A stretch of 64,000 nucleotides of DNA, taken from NCBI GenBank assembly GCA_041394725.1, contig JAWKHR010000013.1, positions 81,017 through 145,016 on the forward strand, read 5' to 3'. Shown one piece after another: positions 42,140-49,122 of the stretch; position 1 is the first letter of the stretch; each line of letters starts with the position of its first letter. The notes below the pieces were generated by a model. It was given only the letters and a program-made list of their open reading frames with translations, was not told the origin of the DNA and searched no databases. A program made the translations under genes and the position numbers. This DNA comes from JAWKHR01 sp041394725 (GTDB taxonomy: Bacteria; Acidobacteriota; Vicinamibacteria; Vicinamibacterales; SCN-69-37).

Positions 42140-44398
42140 ATGACGCGCATGCGAGCCCTGGCCCTGTCGTCCTTCTTCGTCGTCGCCGTGCTGCCGGCGG
42201 CGGGATCCGCGCCGCGGCAGGTACCGCTCACGCGCGCCAGCCTGCTGTTGGCCGTCGATCGGCTGATGGCGGATCGCTGGTACCCTCCGCCGTCGAACAC
42301 GACGTCCGCGAGCGAATTCAGCACCACGCAGGTCGGGCTGGACAGGGCGATCGTCCGGGCCGCGCTCGCGTCCGAGTCCCCGGACCTGCGCGCGCTCGCC
42401 ATTCGGAGTCTCGGGCGGTTCGAGGATCCGGAGCAGGTCCCGCAGATCGCCGAGTACCTCGACGAGCGAAACCTGGACGTGCAGATCGCGGCGATCGAGG
42501 CACTCGCGCAGGCGCTGCACACGTCGAAAGGCGAGGCCGTCCTCCCGGCCGTCGAGTTGATCCGGAACCGGATCGCGGCGGCGGGGCCGGTCATGGATCC
42601 GGGGGCCGGCACCGACACGCCGGCCGGCTCGCGCGCCGCGGCGCTGGCCGAGGCGCTCGGCCGGCTCAAGTACGACGCCGGCAAGGCGACCGAAATCGAG
42701 AACTGGCTCTGGGCGAATGTGCCCGCCGCCAACGTGGACAACATCATCTTCGTCTGGCTCACGACGCGGCTGGCCTGGGATCGCGGCTACGCGTTCACCG
42801 ATCGGACGCGGACGATGCTGCGGAAGTACGCCGACCCGACCGGGACTCCGGCCACCGTTCCCGGCCGCGCGGGGGCCGCCCGGAGTCCCGTGCCCATGGC
42901 GCTGGCGCTCGAGGCGCTCGCGCGGACCGCGACCGAGGCCGACATCCCGATGATCGCGCGGGCCCTGGAGCTGCGGTGCCGCCTCGCAACCAAATGCGTG
43001 GATGAGGCCGCCACGCGCGTCCGCTATGCCGCCGTCAACATGGTCAACCCGCGGTGGGAGGGCGCGCGGCCGATTCTCGAGGCAGGCCTCCGGGACGAGG
43101 CCTATCAGATTCGACTGGCCACGATCCGGAAGATCGCGTCGGCGATTCCCGACCGGCCCGACTGTCGTCCGCTGGTCGAGGCGTTCGAGGATCGGCAGGA
43201 AATCGTCGCGCTGGAGGCGCTGCGGCTGGTCGATCCCCGATGCGACGACGCGGAGGACATCGCGCGCCGGCTGGCGGGCATCGCCGCCGGGCTGCCGCCC
43301 CGGGACGAGCCGGACTGGCATCGGCCGGCGCGCGCGTTCGAGTCGCTCGCGCGGTTCGATCCGGCGGCGGCCGGCGAGATGCTGACCGGCGCGGCGCGAG
43401 TGAATCGGCGCTGGCAGGTGCGCGCGGCGGCGGCCCGCGTCGCCCTGGTGCTTCGCGACGAGGCGAGCCTCGTCATGCTGGCCGGCGATGCGGAGCCGAA
43501 CGTGCGGACGGAGGCGATCGCGGGGCTGCAGCGGTTGAACAGCGCGTCGCTGTCGGCCGTCGCGATCCAGGCGCTCGGGAGCGACGACCATCAACTGATT
43601 CGCGCCGCCGCCGGCGCGCTCGTGCGACCCGACGATCCGGCCGCGGCCATCGCGGCACTGATGGGGACGCTCGAGCGGCTGACGCGCGCGGGCAAGGACA
43701 CGTCGCGCGACCCGCGCCTGGCGATCCTCAATCGGCTGAAGGCGCTTGCGAAGCCCGACGCGACCGGGCACTCACCCGTCGGGCCGGAGCTCGGGCGGTT
43801 GCAGTTGCGGCTCGAGGACTTCGACCCGAACGTGGCGGCCGCCGCGGCCGACGTGATCGAGGCCGCGACCGGCACGCGCCCGGCGGTCAATCCGACGCGT
43901 CGGCCGCCCGAGCAGCCCACGGCGGCCGAGCTGGAGACGCTGCCGACGGAGATGGTCGTCCGCATGGCCAACGGCGACGGGTTCCTGCTGGAGCTGCTGG
44001 TCGACGACGCGCCGCTGGCCGTCGCGCGGTTCGTCACGCGCGCCCGCGAGGGGTACTACGACGGCCTCACGTTCCACCGGATCGTGCCGCTGTTCGTCGT
44101 GCAGGGCGGCAGCCCGGGCGCGAATGAGTACATGGGGGACGCGCGCTACATGCGCGACGAGATCGGGCTGGCGCGTCACGCGCGCGGAGCGGTGGGCATC
44201 TCCACGCGGGGCCGGGACACGGGGGACGCGCAGTGGTTCATCGACCTCTGGCCGGTGCCGCGCCTGAACTACGACTACACGATCTTCGCCAGGGTCCTCG
44301 ACACGCGCGACGGCCAGCGCGGGCGGTACGGCATCCGCGACAGCATGGACGCCGTGGACGCGATGCTCGAGGGCGCGACGATTGTCAGCGTCCGATAA
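42140..44398 (+). CDS. HEAT-repeat and cyclophilin-type peptidylprolyl isomerase fusion, exported
   Basis: A 752-residue protein with an N-terminal signal peptide (SFFVVAVLPAAGSA). HEAT-like helical repeats fill about 60-560 (LRALAIRSLGRFEDPEQVPQI; RVALVLRDEASLVML), followed by a cyclophilin domain at about 585-752. The cyclophilin motifs are VARFVTRAREGYYDGLTFHRIV, FVVQGGSPG and AQWFIDL. This probably folds or holds periplasmic proteins. The catalytic Arg (FHRI) and the QGG motif are kept; the usual FFITL-like segment is WFIDL. It is followed at once by a strong terminator. Confidence 0.88.
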   Translation: MTRMRALALSSFFVVAVLPAAGSAPRQVPLTRASLLLAVDRLMADRWYPPPSNTTSASEFSTTQVGLDRAIVRAALASESPDLRALAIRSLGRFEDPEQVPQIAEYLDERNLDVQIAAIEALAQALHTSKGEAVLPAVELIRNRIAAAGPVMDPGAGTDTPAGSRAAALAEALGRLKYDAGKATEIENWLWANVPAANVDNIIFVWLTTRLAWDRGYAFTDRTRTMLRKYADPTGTPATVPGRAGAARSPVPMALALEALARTATEADIPMIARALELRCRLATKCVDEAATRVRYAAVNMVNPRWEGARPILEAGLRDEAYQIRLATIRKIASAIPDRPDCRPLVEAFEDRQEIVALEALRLVDPRCDDAEDIARRLAGIAAGLPPRDEPDWHRPARAFESLARFDPAAAGEMLTGAARVNRRWQVRAAAARVALVLRDEASLVMLAGDAEPNVRTEAIAGLQRLNSASLSAVAIQALGSDDHQLIRAAAGALVRPDDPAAAIAALMGTLERLTRAGKDTSRDPRLAILNRLKALAKPDATGHSPVGPELGRLQLRLEDFDPNVAAAAADVIEAATGTRPAVNPTRRPPEQPTAAELETLPTEMVVRMANGDGFLLELLVDDAPLAVARFVTRAREGYYDGLTFHRIVPLFVVQGGSPGANEYMGDARYMRDEIGLARHARGAVGISTRGRDTGDAQWFIDLWPVPRLNYDYTIFARVLDTRDGQRGRYGIRDSMDAVDAMLEGATIVSVR

Positions 44399-44401
44399 CA
44401 C

Positions 44402-44455
44402 GACACCGGGAGTCTTTTTGCCGGATCGGCAAAAAGACTCCCGGTGTCTTTTTTT
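44402..44455 (+). terminator. Strong intrinsic terminator of the HEAT-cyclophilin gene
   Basis: A perfect 22-bp stem with 3-nt loop (left arm 44402-44423, right arm 44427-44448) followed by seven T residues (44449-44455), 3 bp after the stop. The unusually long stem, and the REP-like copy directly downstream, suggest that it too is a mobile palindrome co-opted as terminator. Confidence 0.85.
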
Positions 44456-44460
44456 CTTCG

Positions 44461-44515
44461 CCCCCGAGACCTGTCCCCGAAACGGCCGGATCTGTGGAAA
44501 ACAGACCCGTCCCCC
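44461..44515. repeat. Single arm of the 17990-type REP element
   Basis: About 55 bp matching the right arm of the element at 18051-18102: GAGACCTGTCCCCGAA, then TCTGTGGAAAACAGACC. Only one arm is present here, so no large hairpin forms. It abuts the stop codon of the S66 peptidase gene (TAG at 44517-44515 on the minus strand). Confidence 0.8.
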
Positions 44516-45654
44516 TAGATCACCGCAGGTTCCACCATGCGGATCGAGCCGGCGGCGGCGTCGATGTCGACGTCGAGGCCGATGGGCAGGGTCCACTGCG
44601 ACATCGCGTGGCCGATCATCGCGCCCTGCCAGGCCGGCACGCCCAGCGGGTGGATGTGGTCGTTCAGTACTTCCTCCAGCGTGAACGAGGCATAGCCGTC
44701 GCCGGGGGAACACTCACTGCACGTGCCGAAGACGAAGCCGGCCAGGCGAGTGAACCAGCCCGAGAGCGCGAGCTGCGTCATCATCCGGTCGATCCGGTAG
44801 TAGCGCTCGTCCACGTCCTCGGTGAACAGCACCGCGCCGTCGAGCGACGGCACGTACGGCGACCCGGCGATGGTCGTCAGCACGCTGAGGTTGCCGCCGA
44901 TCAGCCGCCCCCGCGCGCTGCCCGGCGTGATCACCCGGATTCGATCGTCGATCTGCGTCAGCACGTTGCGGTCGTTCGTCGTCTTCGGGTTCGTGAACGT
45001 CACCGCCTCGCCGTCGAAGAGCACGCGGCGCGTGAAGTCCAGCGAGTACTCGTCCCAGCGCCCGCCGCCGTTGGGCCCGTGGAAGGTGACCACACCGGTC
45101 TTCGCGTGCAGGCCGTTCAGCAGCGCGGTGATGTCGCTGTAGCCGAGGACGATCTTCGGGTCGCGCCGGAACGCGTCGTAGTCGAGCAGCGGCAGCAGCC
45201 GCGCGCTGCCCCAGCCGCCGCGGGTCGGCAGCACGGCGCGCACCTCGGGGTCGCGGAAGAACCGGTTCATGTCGTCGGCGCGATCCCGGTCCTGGCCGCC
45301 GAGCGAGCCATACCGGTTCATGACGTGCTCCCCGATCCGCACCTTCAGGCCGAGCCCCTCGAGCGACTCGCGCACGATGTCGAGCTCGACCTGCTGGAAG
45401 GTCGCCGTGGCCGGCGTGACGACGCCGACCGTGTCGCCGGGTCGGAGCCGTCGAGGCTTGATCGCCCGGGCGGACTGCGCCGCGGGGATCGCGTGCGGCG
45501 CGGTGGCCGACACGACGCGGGACCCGGCGCCAGGCCCGACATCGATGTCGGCACCGGTCGCCGGCCCTCCCGCCGCCGCGGGGCTGGAGCGAGTCGCCAG
45601 CAGGCCCATGCCCGCCAGCGACGCGGTGTGCGTCAGGAACGTCCGTCGCCTCAT
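44515..45654 (-). CDS. S66 family LD-carboxypeptidase-like protein with Tat signal
   Basis: A 379-residue protein. The N-terminus MRRRTFLTHTASLAG is a Tat signal, so it is exported folded. The catalytic core has the LRPGDTVGVVTPA opening, the nucleophile Ser in LGYSDITALL, the Glu in FTEDVDERYYRID, and the His in IGHAMSQWTLPIG. S66 enzymes (LdcA, MccF) remove the terminal D-Ala from peptidoglycan tetrapeptides or cleave microcin-type peptides. The start is ATG 45654; the stop codon touches a REP arm. It is divergent from the phosphodiester glycosidase gene. Confidence 0.9.
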   Translation of the reverse strand: MRRRTFLTHTASLAGMGLLATRSSPAAAGGPATGADIDVGPGAGSRVVSATAPHAIPAAQSARAIKPRRLRPGDTVGVVTPATATFQQVELDIVRESLEGLGLKVRIGEHVMNRYGSLGGQDRDRADDMNRFFRDPEVRAVLPTRGGWGSARLLPLLDYDAFRRDPKIVLGYSDITALLNGLHAKTGVVTFHGPNGGGRWDEYSLDFTRRVLFDGEAVTFTNPKTTNDRNVLTQIDDRIRVITPGSARGRLIGGNLSVLTTIAGSPYVPSLDGAVLFTEDVDERYYRIDRMMTQLALSGWFTRLAGFVFGTCSECSPGDGYASFTLEEVLNDHIHPLGVPAWQGAMIGHAMSQWTLPIGLDVDIDAAAGSIRMVEPAVI

Positions 45655-45663
45655 GACCGTGAA

Positions 45664-45673
45664 AGAATAGATC
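45664..45673. promoter_or_regulatory. Shared -10 core between S66 peptidase and phosphodiester glycosidase
   Basis: AGAATAGATC reads TATTCT on the minus strand (45669-45664, 9 nt before ATG 45654) and TAGATC on the plus strand (45668-45673, 6 nt before ATG 45680). Only 25 bp separate the two start codons. Confidence 0.4.
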
Positions 45674-45679
45674 CGTTCC

Positions 45680-46846
45680 ATGAAGACGGCACACCGGCTG
45701 GCCGCCTGGGTCTGGATCGCGCTGTTCGCCGCCGCCTGTGGACGCGCGACGCCGACGACCGGGTGGCTCGAGCCCGTCCAGAACGTGGCGCCCGGCGTCG
45801 AGCTGTACCGGACGACCGACGCCACGCTCGTCGAACCCCCGGCGCCCGTCTCGGCGTTCCTGCTCCGTCTCGATCCGGTGAAAATCCGGCTCGAGAGCGC
45901 GCTGGCCAACGGCGAGGTGATGGGCGCCGAACGCGTGGACGCCATCGCGGCGCGCCACGGCGCCGTGGCCGCCGTCAACGGCGGCTTCTTCAACACCCGC
46001 AACGGCGAGCCGGTCGGCCTGCTCAAGGTCGCCGGCGAGCTCGTCAGCGACGCGGCGGCCACCAAGGGCGGCGTCGTCGTCCGCGAGACCGAGGACGGAC
46101 GGACCACGCTCGTCTTCGACCGGATCTCGGCGCGCGTGGTGATGACCGCGCGATCGGGCGACCGCACGTGGACGGTGCCCATCGACGGCGTGGACACGAC
46201 CCGCGTGCGCGGTCGGCTCATGCTCTACACGCCCGCCTACCACCCCGATACCGACACCGCGCCCAACGGCACCGAGTGGGTGCTCGACGGCGCGCCGCTG
46301 CGCGTCGTGGACATCCAGTCGAACGTCGGCCGGGCGCGCATCCCGCGCGCCGGCATGACACTGTCGTTCGGCGGCCTCGACCTGCCCGCCGACCTGGCCG
46401 ACCTCGTCGAGGGCGTCGAGGTGTCGTTCCGGACCGAATGGCAGACGGCCGGCGGCGTGCCCGTCGATCACCTCGAATCGGCCGCGCACATCGTCCAGGG
46501 CGCGGGCCTGCTGCGGCGCGCGGGCGAGGTCATTCGGGACTGGTCGGTCGAGAATCTTCGCGCCGACACCTTCACCGAGATGCGACATCCGCGCACGATG
46601 ATCGGCGTGGACCAGCACGGCTTCATCTGGCTGACCGTCGTCGACGGCCGGCAGCCGGACCACAGCGTCGGCATGACCTTCGCGGATCTGCAGCGCCTGT
46701 CCGACCGCCTGTCGCTCACCGACGCGCTCAACCTCGACGGCGGCGGGTCGACCACGATGGTGGTGCAGGGGAAGATCGTCAACCGGCCTTCGGACCCGAC
46801 CGGACCGCGACCGGTCAGCGACGCGATCCTCGTCACATCCAGATGA
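45680..46846 (+). CDS. Phosphodiester glycosidase (NAGPA-type) lipoprotein
   Basis: A 388-residue lipoprotein with lipobox LFAAAC (C20). The core matches the DUF2233/NAGPA domain: AVNGGFFNTRNGEPVG, HPRTMIGVD, and the C-terminal NLDGGGSTTMVV. NAGPA-type domains cleave GlcNAc-1-phosphodiesters; bacterial members are thought to act on cell-wall polymers. It probably sits in the outer or inner membrane facing the periplasm. The next gene begins 15 bp after the stop in the same direction, so the two may form an operon. Confidence 0.9.
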   Translation: MKTAHRLAAWVWIALFAAACGRATPTTGWLEPVQNVAPGVELYRTTDATLVEPPAPVSAFLLRLDPVKIRLESALANGEVMGAERVDAIAARHGAVAAVNGGFFNTRNGEPVGLLKVAGELVSDAAATKGGVVVRETEDGRTTLVFDRISARVVMTARSGDRTWTVPIDGVDTTRVRGRLMLYTPAYHPDTDTAPNGTEWVLDGAPLRVVDIQSNVGRARIPRAGMTLSFGGLDLPADLADLVEGVEVSFRTEWQTAGGVPVDHLESAAHIVQGAGLLRRAGEVIRDWSVENLRADTFTEMRHPRTMIGVDQHGFIWLTVVDGRQPDHSVGMTFADLQRLSDRLSLTDALNLDGGGSTTMVVQGKIVNRPSDPTGPRPVSDAILVTSR

Positions 46847-46861
46847 TGAACAGGTGACGCG

Positions 46862-48157
46862 ATGCGACCGCCGTGGCAGCCCACCGACCGACCCGGCCGC
46901 CGCGCGACCCTGACGCCCGGCACCCGCGCCCTGGCGGCTGCGGTGCTCGCGCTGATCGTCGCGGCCGGCTGCACCGCCCCGCCATCGCCGCCGCCCGTGC
47001 CCGCCACGCCGCGCATGTGGGGCGACCTGCCGCCCGGGCCCTGGGGCGTGGGGTACCGGCTTGCGCCGCTGTCGGATGCTTCGAGGCCGATGCCGGACGG
47101 CACGCCGCGGCCGATGCAGATCAGTGTCTGGTACCCGGCGGACGTCGATCCCGACGATCCCCCGATGCCTTACCGCGACTTCGTCGCCCTCACCGCGGGC
47201 GATCGCCTCGCGCGAGCACCGTCACTGGACGAGGGAGCCGCGGCGGTGAGCGGCTGGCGCGGGCAGCTCGTCGATCAGGCCGGTCTCGCGCCCGAGGCGG
47301 CGGACCGCTGGCTCGATGCGGAGACGGCGGCTCGACATGGCTCGCCACCGGCGGCTCGACAGGGCTCGCCACGGGCGGCCCCGGACGGCTCGCCATCGGC
47401 GTTTCCCATCGTCATCTTCGCGGCGGGTAACGGCAACGACCCCTATCGCCAGACCGTGCTGTGCTCGTGGCTCGCGAGTCGCGGCTTCGTCGTGATCACG
47501 ATGCCATCGCAGAGCTTGATCTCGGGATTCCCGACGAGCGAGGCCGATGTGCTCCCGAAAGCCGAGGAGCAGGCGGCTGACATCGCGTTCATGGCCGCGC
47601 ACGCGCGTGACGTCAGCCCGGCCCCGGTGGACGTCGGCCGGCAGGCCGTCATCGGCTACAGCTTCGGCGGACGCGGCCTGCTGGTCGACGCGCTGCGACG
47701 CCGGGGCGCGGCGCGCGCGCTGGTCAGCATCGACAGCGGCCTGGCAAACGCGCAGGGTCTCGGGCTGCTGCAGCGCGCGCCGTACTATGACCCGGCGCAC
47801 ATCACCGCGCCGTTGCTGCACGTCTACCAACCCGGCGACGAGGTCGTGACGCCGGACTTCGGGATCGTCGACGCGATGACCGCGAGCGATCGCCTGCTCG
47901 TCCGCGTCGCCGGCCTGCGCCACGGCGACTTCACCGACACCGCGATGGTGACCACCCTCGGACCCGGCTACGACGCGCTCGTGCCGGCGGATCGGCATCC
48001 GCAGGCGGGTCTCGAGATCACACTTCGGTGGATCGCGGCGTTTCTCGACGCGCACCTGCGCGACGACCGCGCGGGGCTGGACGCGCTGGTCGGTCGCGGT
48101 GTGAGCGCACCGGTGGATGACGTCAGGGTGATCAGGAAGACGACGACGGTCAGGTAG
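46862..48157 (+). CDS. Alpha/beta-hydrolase lipoprotein
   Basis: A 431-residue protein with lipobox IVAAGC (C37). The nucleophile elbow is GYSFGG (S267), preceded by FPIVIFAAGNGNDPYRQT, an oxyanion-type strand as in PAF-acetylhydrolase/dienelactone hydrolase-like proteins. The candidate catalytic Asp is in the YQPGDEVVTPDFG region, and the His in GLRHGDFTD. A three-fold 8-residue repeat (residues about 156-179) forms a surface insert. The substrate is unknown. The 3' end overlaps the convergent PadR gene by 8 bp. Confidence 0.82.
   Translation: MRPPWQPTDRPGRRATLTPGTRALAAAVLALIVAAGCTAPPSPPPVPATPRMWGDLPPGPWGVGYRLAPLSDASRPMPDGTPRPMQISVWYPADVDPDDPPMPYRDFVALTAGDRLARAPSLDEGAAAVSGWRGQLVDQAGLAPEAADRWLDAETAARHGSPPAARQGSPRAAPDGSPSAFPIVIFAAGNGNDPYRQTVLCSWLASRGFVVITMPSQSLISGFPTSEADVLPKAEEQAADIAFMAAHARDVSPAPVDVGRQAVIGYSFGGRGLLVDALRRRGAARALVSIDSGLANAQGLGLLQRAPYYDPAHITAPLLHVYQPGDEVVTPDFGIVDAMTASDRLLVRVAGLRHGDFTDTAMVTTLGPGYDALVPADRHPQAGLEITLRWIAAFLDAHLRDDRAGLDALVGRGVSAPVDDVRVIRKTTTVR
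47326..47397. repeat. 24-bp tandem repeat (three copies) inside the hydrolase gene
   Basis: Copies at 47326-47349, 47350-47373 and 47374-47397. They encode three variants of an A-R-x-G-S-P-x-A unit (ARHGSPPA, ARQGSPRA, APDGSPSA). The copies are in frame and probably length-variable between strains. Confidence 0.7.
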
Positions 48158-48539
48158 GTGTCCGGTCACCTGCGATTCGGCTGGCCGGCATCACGCGTCT
48201 CGCCATCCCGAGCAGCCGCGTGAGCCGATCAGCCTCGGCCGCCGCGACCTCACGCCCGAGCGCGGTGATTCGATAGTAGCGTCGCCGCGAGTCCCCCTCG
48301 CCTTCCGGCGCCGGGGCGCGCTCGATGAGCGTCTGGTCCACCAGTCGCGCGAGCGCGTCGTAGAGCGTGCTGGCCGTCAGCCGCATCTCGCCGTCCGTCC
48401 GGACCTCGACATCCTGGATGACCGCGTATCCGTGCCGCGGCGCCTCGTGCAGGGACAGCAGGATCTGGAATACCTGCGGCGACAGCGGCAGGAATCGCTC
48501 CGGAGCGGCGCCGGAATCGACGTCGGTCGTCTGGGTCAT
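48150..48539 (-). CDS. PadR family transcriptional regulator 1
   Basis: A 129-residue protein. The PadR winged-helix core runs from LSPQVFQILLSLHEAPRHGYAVIQDV to ASTLYDALARLVDQTLIER, and RRRYYRITALGREV forms the wing. A short helical C-terminus provides dimerisation. PadR proteins repress nearby stress or efflux genes. It is divergent from the second PadR gene and ADOP cluster; ATG 48539 is chosen over TTG 48545. A palindrome lies just upstream. Confidence 0.92.
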   Translation of the reverse strand: MTQTTDVDSGAAPERFLPLSPQVFQILLSLHEAPRHGYAVIQDVEVRTDGEMRLTASTLYDALARLVDQTLIERAPAPEGEGDSRRRYYRITALGREVAAAEADRLTRLLGMARRVMPASRIAGDRTPT

Positions 48540-48557
48540 GTTCAAACGTCAGACGTT

Positions 48558-48574
48558 GTACCGTAAGACGGTAC
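48558..48574. promoter_or_regulatory. Candidate PadR operator (GTACCGT-AAG-ACGGTAC)
   Basis: A perfect 7-3-7 inverted repeat 18 bp upstream of the first PadR start. A minus-strand -10-like TACAAC (48561-48556) overlaps the palindrome, so binding would block transcription of the PadR gene, consistent with autorepression. Confidence 0.55.
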
Positions 48575-48648
48575 TAATAGTCCAGTAATCAGGCCTTTTT
48601 CGACAGATCCCCATGCCAACCAAACCGTCGCATCTGCCTCATCGTCAA

Positions 48649-48673
48649 ATGCATTTGTTACCGATGCATTTGT
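48649..48673. promoter_or_regulatory. Two direct repeats of ATGCATTTGT, candidate regulator site
   Basis: Identical 10-bp repeats at 48649-48658 and 48664-48673, 15 bp apart start to start, each containing the palindromic ATGCAT. They lie in the AT-richest part of the region, about 90 bp upstream of the second PadR gene, and may form its promoter-operator. Confidence 0.45.
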
Positions 48674-48690
48674 AGCAAAGCCTCAGTCAA

Positions 48691-48746
48691 GACCGCCGAC
48701 CGCCGACCGCCGACCGCCGACCGCCGAGAGCCGAGAGCCGAGAGCC
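48691..48746. repeat. Heptamer tandem repeats GACCGCC (5x) and GAGAGCC (3x)
   Basis: Five uninterrupted copies of GACCGCC (48691-48725) followed by three of GAGAGCC (48726-48746). They lie between the candidate operator and the start of the second PadR gene at 48761. Such arrays change length by slippage and would alter promoter-to-start spacing. Confidence 0.85.
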
Positions 48747-48760
48747 GACAGAGATCACCC

Positions 48761-49114
48761 ATGACCGACCCCCGCTCCTTCCTTCCCCTGACACCGCTGG
48801 CCTACCAGGTGCTGTTGTCGCTGGCCGACGCCGACCGGCACGGCTACGGGATCATCCGCGAGGTGGCCGACCGCACCGACGGCGTCGTGCGCATCCGCAC
48901 CGGAACGCTCTACACGATGGTCCAGCGTCTGCTCGACGAACGCCTGCTCGAGGAGTCCGACTTCAGGCCGGCGCACGACGATGACGAGCGGAGGAAGTAC
49001 TACCGGTTGACCGACCTCGGGCGCGACGTGCTCGCGGCCGAGACGCGCCGCATGGAAGCCCTCATCGGCGAGGCCCGACGCAAGCAAGTACTCGACCGCA
49101 AGTCCGGAGCCTGA
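48761..49114 (+). CDS. PadR family transcriptional regulator 2
   Basis: A 117-residue protein. The winged-helix core starts with LTPLAYQVLLSLADADRHGYGIIREV and includes TGTLYTMVQRLLDERLLEES and RRKYYRLTDLGRDVL. It is about 40% similar by eye to the first PadR, and like it probably represses its neighbourhood. It precedes the three ADOP permeases by 8 bp and so is likely the first gene of that operon. PadR genes beside ADOP permeases are common in Acidobacteria. Confidence 0.93.
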   Translation: MTDPRSFLPLTPLAYQVLLSLADADRHGYGIIREVADRTDGVVRIRTGTLYTMVQRLLDERLLEESDFRPAHDDDERRKYYRLTDLGRDVLAAETRRMEALIGEARRKQVLDRKSGA

Positions 49115-49122
49115 GCCCGACC

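Noticed and set aside
40244..43771. 1175-codon open frame on the minus strand over the M28 and HEAT-cyclophilin genes
   Set aside because: Composition is Arg/Ala/Gly-rich with no domain, and both sense genes are well supported.
48540..48545. TTG start at 48545 for the first PadR gene
   Set aside because: ATG 48539 is two codons downstream; the extra residues add nothing to the domain.
48691..48746. Heptamer array as a CRISPR or origin-type iteron
   Set aside because: Units are contiguous 7-mers without spacers and no replication gene is near; slippage repeat is simpler.
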